From the NCBI GenBank assembly GCA_023623095.1, contig JAMNXX010000221.1, positions 1 through 6,133 on the forward strand: DNA of 6,133 bases. Reading direction: 5' to 3'. Below the pieces are notes generated by a model, which saw nothing but the letters and a program-made list of their open reading frames with translations, had not been told where the DNA came from and searched no databases. This DNA comes from Bacillota bacterium. GTDB lineage: Bacteria > Bacillota > Clostridia > Peptostreptococcales > Thermotaleaceae. Both the position numbers and the translations under genes were made by a program. Shown piece after piece: positions 5,608 through 6,133 of this stretch; positions within the stretch are counted from its first letter, which is position 1; every line of letters starts with the position of its first letter.

Positions 5608-6036
5608 ATGATGGTTATTAAGCAATTATCCGTTTTTCTGGAAAACCGTTCCGGAAGACTGACAGAATTAACAAAAATTTTAGGGACTCATCAAATCAAC
5701 ATATCTGCATTGAGCATTGCAGATACTGCAGAATATGGCCTTATTCGAATGATCGTCGATAAACCGGATGAAGCCATACAATGTTTAAAGCAAAAAGATT
5801 TTTCTGTCAGCGCTACCAATGTCATCTGTTTGCTCACTCCTGATACGCCCGGTGCTCTTGCAAAAGTACTCGAAATCCTTTCTGCAGAAGGAATCGATAT
5901 TGCCTACATGTATGGCTATTCTTACGGTGAACAGGCAGCAATCATTATGAAAGCCGAACCGCTGGAAAAGGCCGTTGATATTTTGAAACAGCATAAAGTG
6001 AAATTGTTAGAAGCCAGTAAATTTTATCAAGTTTAA
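5608..6036 (+). CDS. Small protein made of two tandem ACT domains
   Basis: A 142-residue soluble protein consisting almost entirely of two ACT domains, which usually bind amino acids or related small ligands at a dimer interface. ACT1 covers about residues 4-66 (LENRSGRLTELTKIL, then INISALSI). ACT2 covers about 72-136 (PDTPGALAKVLEIL, then IDIAYMYGY). No catalytic or DNA-binding domain is attached, so it probably acts as a ligand sensor for a partner protein. It follows the ligase gene by 17 bp; ligase/ACT pairs recur in anaerobes, suggesting an aromatic amino acid or arylacetate ligand, but that is inference. A very strong AAGGGGGG site (5597-5604) precedes two adjacent ATGs; the first (5608) has 3 nt of spacing and the second (5611) 6 nt, so the protein may start one residue later. 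Transcription ends at the terminator near 6089-6123. Confidence 0.9.
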   Translation: MMVIKQLSVFLENRSGRLTELTKILGTHQINISALSIADTAEYGLIRMIVDKPDEAIQCLKQKDFSVSATNVICLLTPDTPGALAKVLEILSAEGIDIAYMYGYSYGEQAAIIMKAEPLEKAVDILKQHKVKLLEASKFYQV

Positions 6037-6078
6037 CTTTTCGCCATGGCTATCCATTCCCAGCCAAAAATAAAAAAC

Positions 6079-6123
6079 AAAAAAAAAAGCAATCTGCATA
6101 TCAATGCAGATTGCTTTTTTTTT
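6079..6123 (+). terminator. Strong intrinsic terminator after the ligase/ACT operon
   Basis: GCAATCTGCAT (6089-6099) and ATGCAGATTGC (6104-6114) form a perfect 11-bp stem with a 4-nt loop, followed by nine T (6115-6123). A run of ten A (6079-6088) lies on the other side, so the stem can extend by A-U pairs and the element may also work leftward. It begins about 50 bp after the ACT-gene stop. Confidence 0.93.
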
Positions 6124-6131
6124 GATATAAT
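6123..6131 (+). promoter_or_regulatory. Consensus extended -10 for a gene beyond the right edge
   Basis: TGATATAAT is a perfect TGnTATAAT extended -10 element, starting at the last T of the terminator U-tract. The spacing places any -35 inside the terminator hairpin, where no good TTGACA match is visible. The downstream gene is outside the window, so this is a candidate only. Confidence 0.45.
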
Positions 6132-6133
6132 AT

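Noticed and set aside
6047..6066. TGGCT/AGCCA hairpin after the ACT gene
   Set aside because: A 5-bp stem with a 10-nt loop followed by A residues is not a terminator on the + strand; the strong hairpin at 6089-6114 does that job.

Overview
The window looks like chromosomal DNA from a low-GC Gram-positive anaerobe, most likely a member of the Clostridia (Bacillota). The reasons are the A+T-rich composition, strong purine-rich Shine-Dalgarno sites, TATAAT-like and extended -10 promoters, an A-tract/U-tract hairpin terminator, a YhaM-type exoribonuclease, and an adjacent phenylacetate-CoA ligase/ACT-domain pair of the kind common in anaerobes that use amino acids. This is inference from gene content; no 16S or other phylogenetic marker is present. 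I see no mobile element, tRNA, rRNA or CRISPR array.

Layout. (1) Positions 1-575, + strand: the 3' end of an unrecognised gene whose reading frame is still open at the left edge. (2) Positions 592-3644, - strand: a compact three-gene operon, in transcription order a YhaM-like OB-fold/HD 3'-5' exoribonuclease, a YczE-like multi-pass membrane protein that starts on a TTG overlapping the exonuclease stop codon, and a CCA-adding tRNA nucleotidyltransferase. The operon converges on gene 1 with only 16 bp between stop codons. (3) Positions 3645-4291: a divergent, probably non-coding control region of about 650 bp. It holds the operon promoter, one or two candidate rightward promoters, several short inverted repeats, a nested hairpin, a 20-bp imperfect palindrome just before the ligase ribosome binding site, and a 12-bp direct repeat. 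(4) Positions 4292-6036, + strand: a phenylacetate-CoA ligase gene and a two-ACT-domain protein gene, 17 bp apart. They end at a strong terminator, which is followed at once by a consensus extended -10 for a gene beyond the right edge.

How the genes may work together. The leftward operon contains two enzymes that act on RNA 3' ends: YhaM removes nucleotides and Cca adds or repairs the tRNA CCA end. The membrane protein between them has no obvious link. The rightward pair would activate an aryl acid to its CoA thioester, with the ACT protein a plausible amino-acid or aromatic-ligand sensor.

I see no clear new multi-gene system. The best leads are the CCA enzyme, whose HD subdomain appears to have lost all its metal ligands, and the structured control region upstream of the ligase gene.
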